Shown here: one piece after another, positions 5,666 through 5,759 of the stretch
Layout of the letters: every line of letters starts with the position of its first letter
Position numbering within the stretch: the stretch's first letter is position 1
Assembly (NCBI GenBank): GCA_002469865.1
Contig: DKOD01000088.1
Location: forward strand, 1 to 5,759
Origin: Alphaproteobacteria bacterium UBA7371
GTDB taxonomy: Bacteria; Pseudomonadota; Alphaproteobacteria; UBA8317
Reading direction: 5' to 3'
DNA: 5,759 nt
The notes under the pieces: model-generated
The model's input: only the letters and a program-made list of their open reading frames with translations
Databases searched by the model: none
Told to the model about the DNA's origin: nothing
Position numbers and translations under genes: made by a program

Positions 5666-5675
5666 TGTGCTGATC

Positions 5676-5705
5676 TTGCCAAATCCGGATTGAAAAGTGT
5701 ATCAA
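5676..5705 (+). promoter_or_regulatory. Candidate promoter for tRNA-Ala
   Basis: TTGCCA (5676-5681), an 18-base spacer and TATCAA (5700-5705) would start transcription near 5712, just before the tRNA at 5720. A perfect palindrome AATCCGGATT (5682-5691) lies in the spacer. Bases after the -10 are GC-rich (CCGGCT), as at stringently controlled stable-RNA promoters. I see no clear terminator for the preceding gene in 5666-5719, so read-through is also possible. Confidence 0.35.
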
Positions 5706-5719
5706 ACCGGCTCTGGATT

Positions 5720-5759
5720 GGGGCCATAGCTCAGTTGGGAGAGCGCTTGCATGGCATGC
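5720..5759 (+). tRNA. tRNA-Ala (anticodon GGC), 3' half outside the window
   Basis: The first 40 nt fold as a tRNA 5' half: acceptor strand GGGGCCA, TA, D stem GCTC/GAGC around loop AGTTGGGA, one G, anticodon 5' strand CTTGC, loop ATGGCAT with anticodon GGC at 5753-5755, then GC starting the 3' strand. T33 precedes the anticodon as required. The sequence is typical of bacterial tRNA-Ala(GGC), which reads GCC and GCU codons. G3 is present, but its U70 partner, the alanine identity pair, lies beyond the edge. Confidence 0.93.

Noticed and set aside
5278..5727. A serine-rich 149-codon minus-strand frame opposite the acidic tail.
   Set aside because: Poly-serine is simply the complement of the GAT/GAC aspartate tract read antisense.
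1..5759. Search for CRISPR arrays, toxin-antitoxin pairs, phage or IS genes, or a defence system.
   Set aside because: No spaced direct-repeat array, transposase-like protein or mobile boundary was seen. Nearly all the DNA is accounted for by conserved housekeeping genes.

Overview
This window is a block of alphaproteobacterial housekeeping genes. It was placed by reading the proteins and gene order, not by any search. The minus strand carries aroA - cmk - rpsA - ihfB - lapA - trpF. A small zinc-ribbon/acidic-tail protein of the FYDLN_acid type diverges from aroA on the plus strand, followed by the first 40 nt of a tRNA-Ala(GGC). The FYDLN_acid family and the CP4-like (class II) EPSP synthase both point to Alphaproteobacteria. 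The order aroA-cmk-rpsA-ihfB-lapA-trpF recalls Rhodospirillales-like lineages, but genus cannot be told from this window. Codon use looks even across the genes, and I see no insertion sequence, integrase, CRISPR array or sign of horizontal transfer.

Layout from right to left in the minus-strand direction: aroA (start 5049) ends in an ATGA overlap with cmk. About 100 nt then lead to rpsA, with two small hairpins and a GGAG ribosome site. rpsA ends at a likely intrinsic terminator (1197-1225). A weak candidate promoter lies directly behind it for a second unit, ihfB-lapA-trpF. Those three genes are tightly packed: 21 nt between ihfB and lapA, and TGA directly abutting ATG between lapA and trpF. 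trpF runs off the left edge, missing its C-terminus. On the right, a 172-nt divergent region separates aroA from the FYDLN_acid gene and holds a consensus TTGACA hexamer and a perfect 10-bp palindrome. The tRNA gene runs off the right edge.

Functionally the genes are core metabolism and information processing: the sixth shikimate-pathway step (AroA), CMP/dCMP phosphorylation (Cmk), mRNA binding on the ribosome (S1), nucleoid architecture (IHF beta), a small inner-membrane protein (LapA domain) and the third step of tryptophan synthesis (TrpF). AroA and TrpF both act on the route to aromatic amino acids, though in separate transcription units here. No stretch longer than 300 bases lacks a gene.

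I did not find a convincing undescribed system. The points most worth a second look are the glycine at the glyphosate-determining position of a class II EPSP synthase, the uncharacterised FYDLN_acid-type protein with a diverged signature and a nine-aspartate run, the palindrome between the divergent genes, and the TTG start of lapA.
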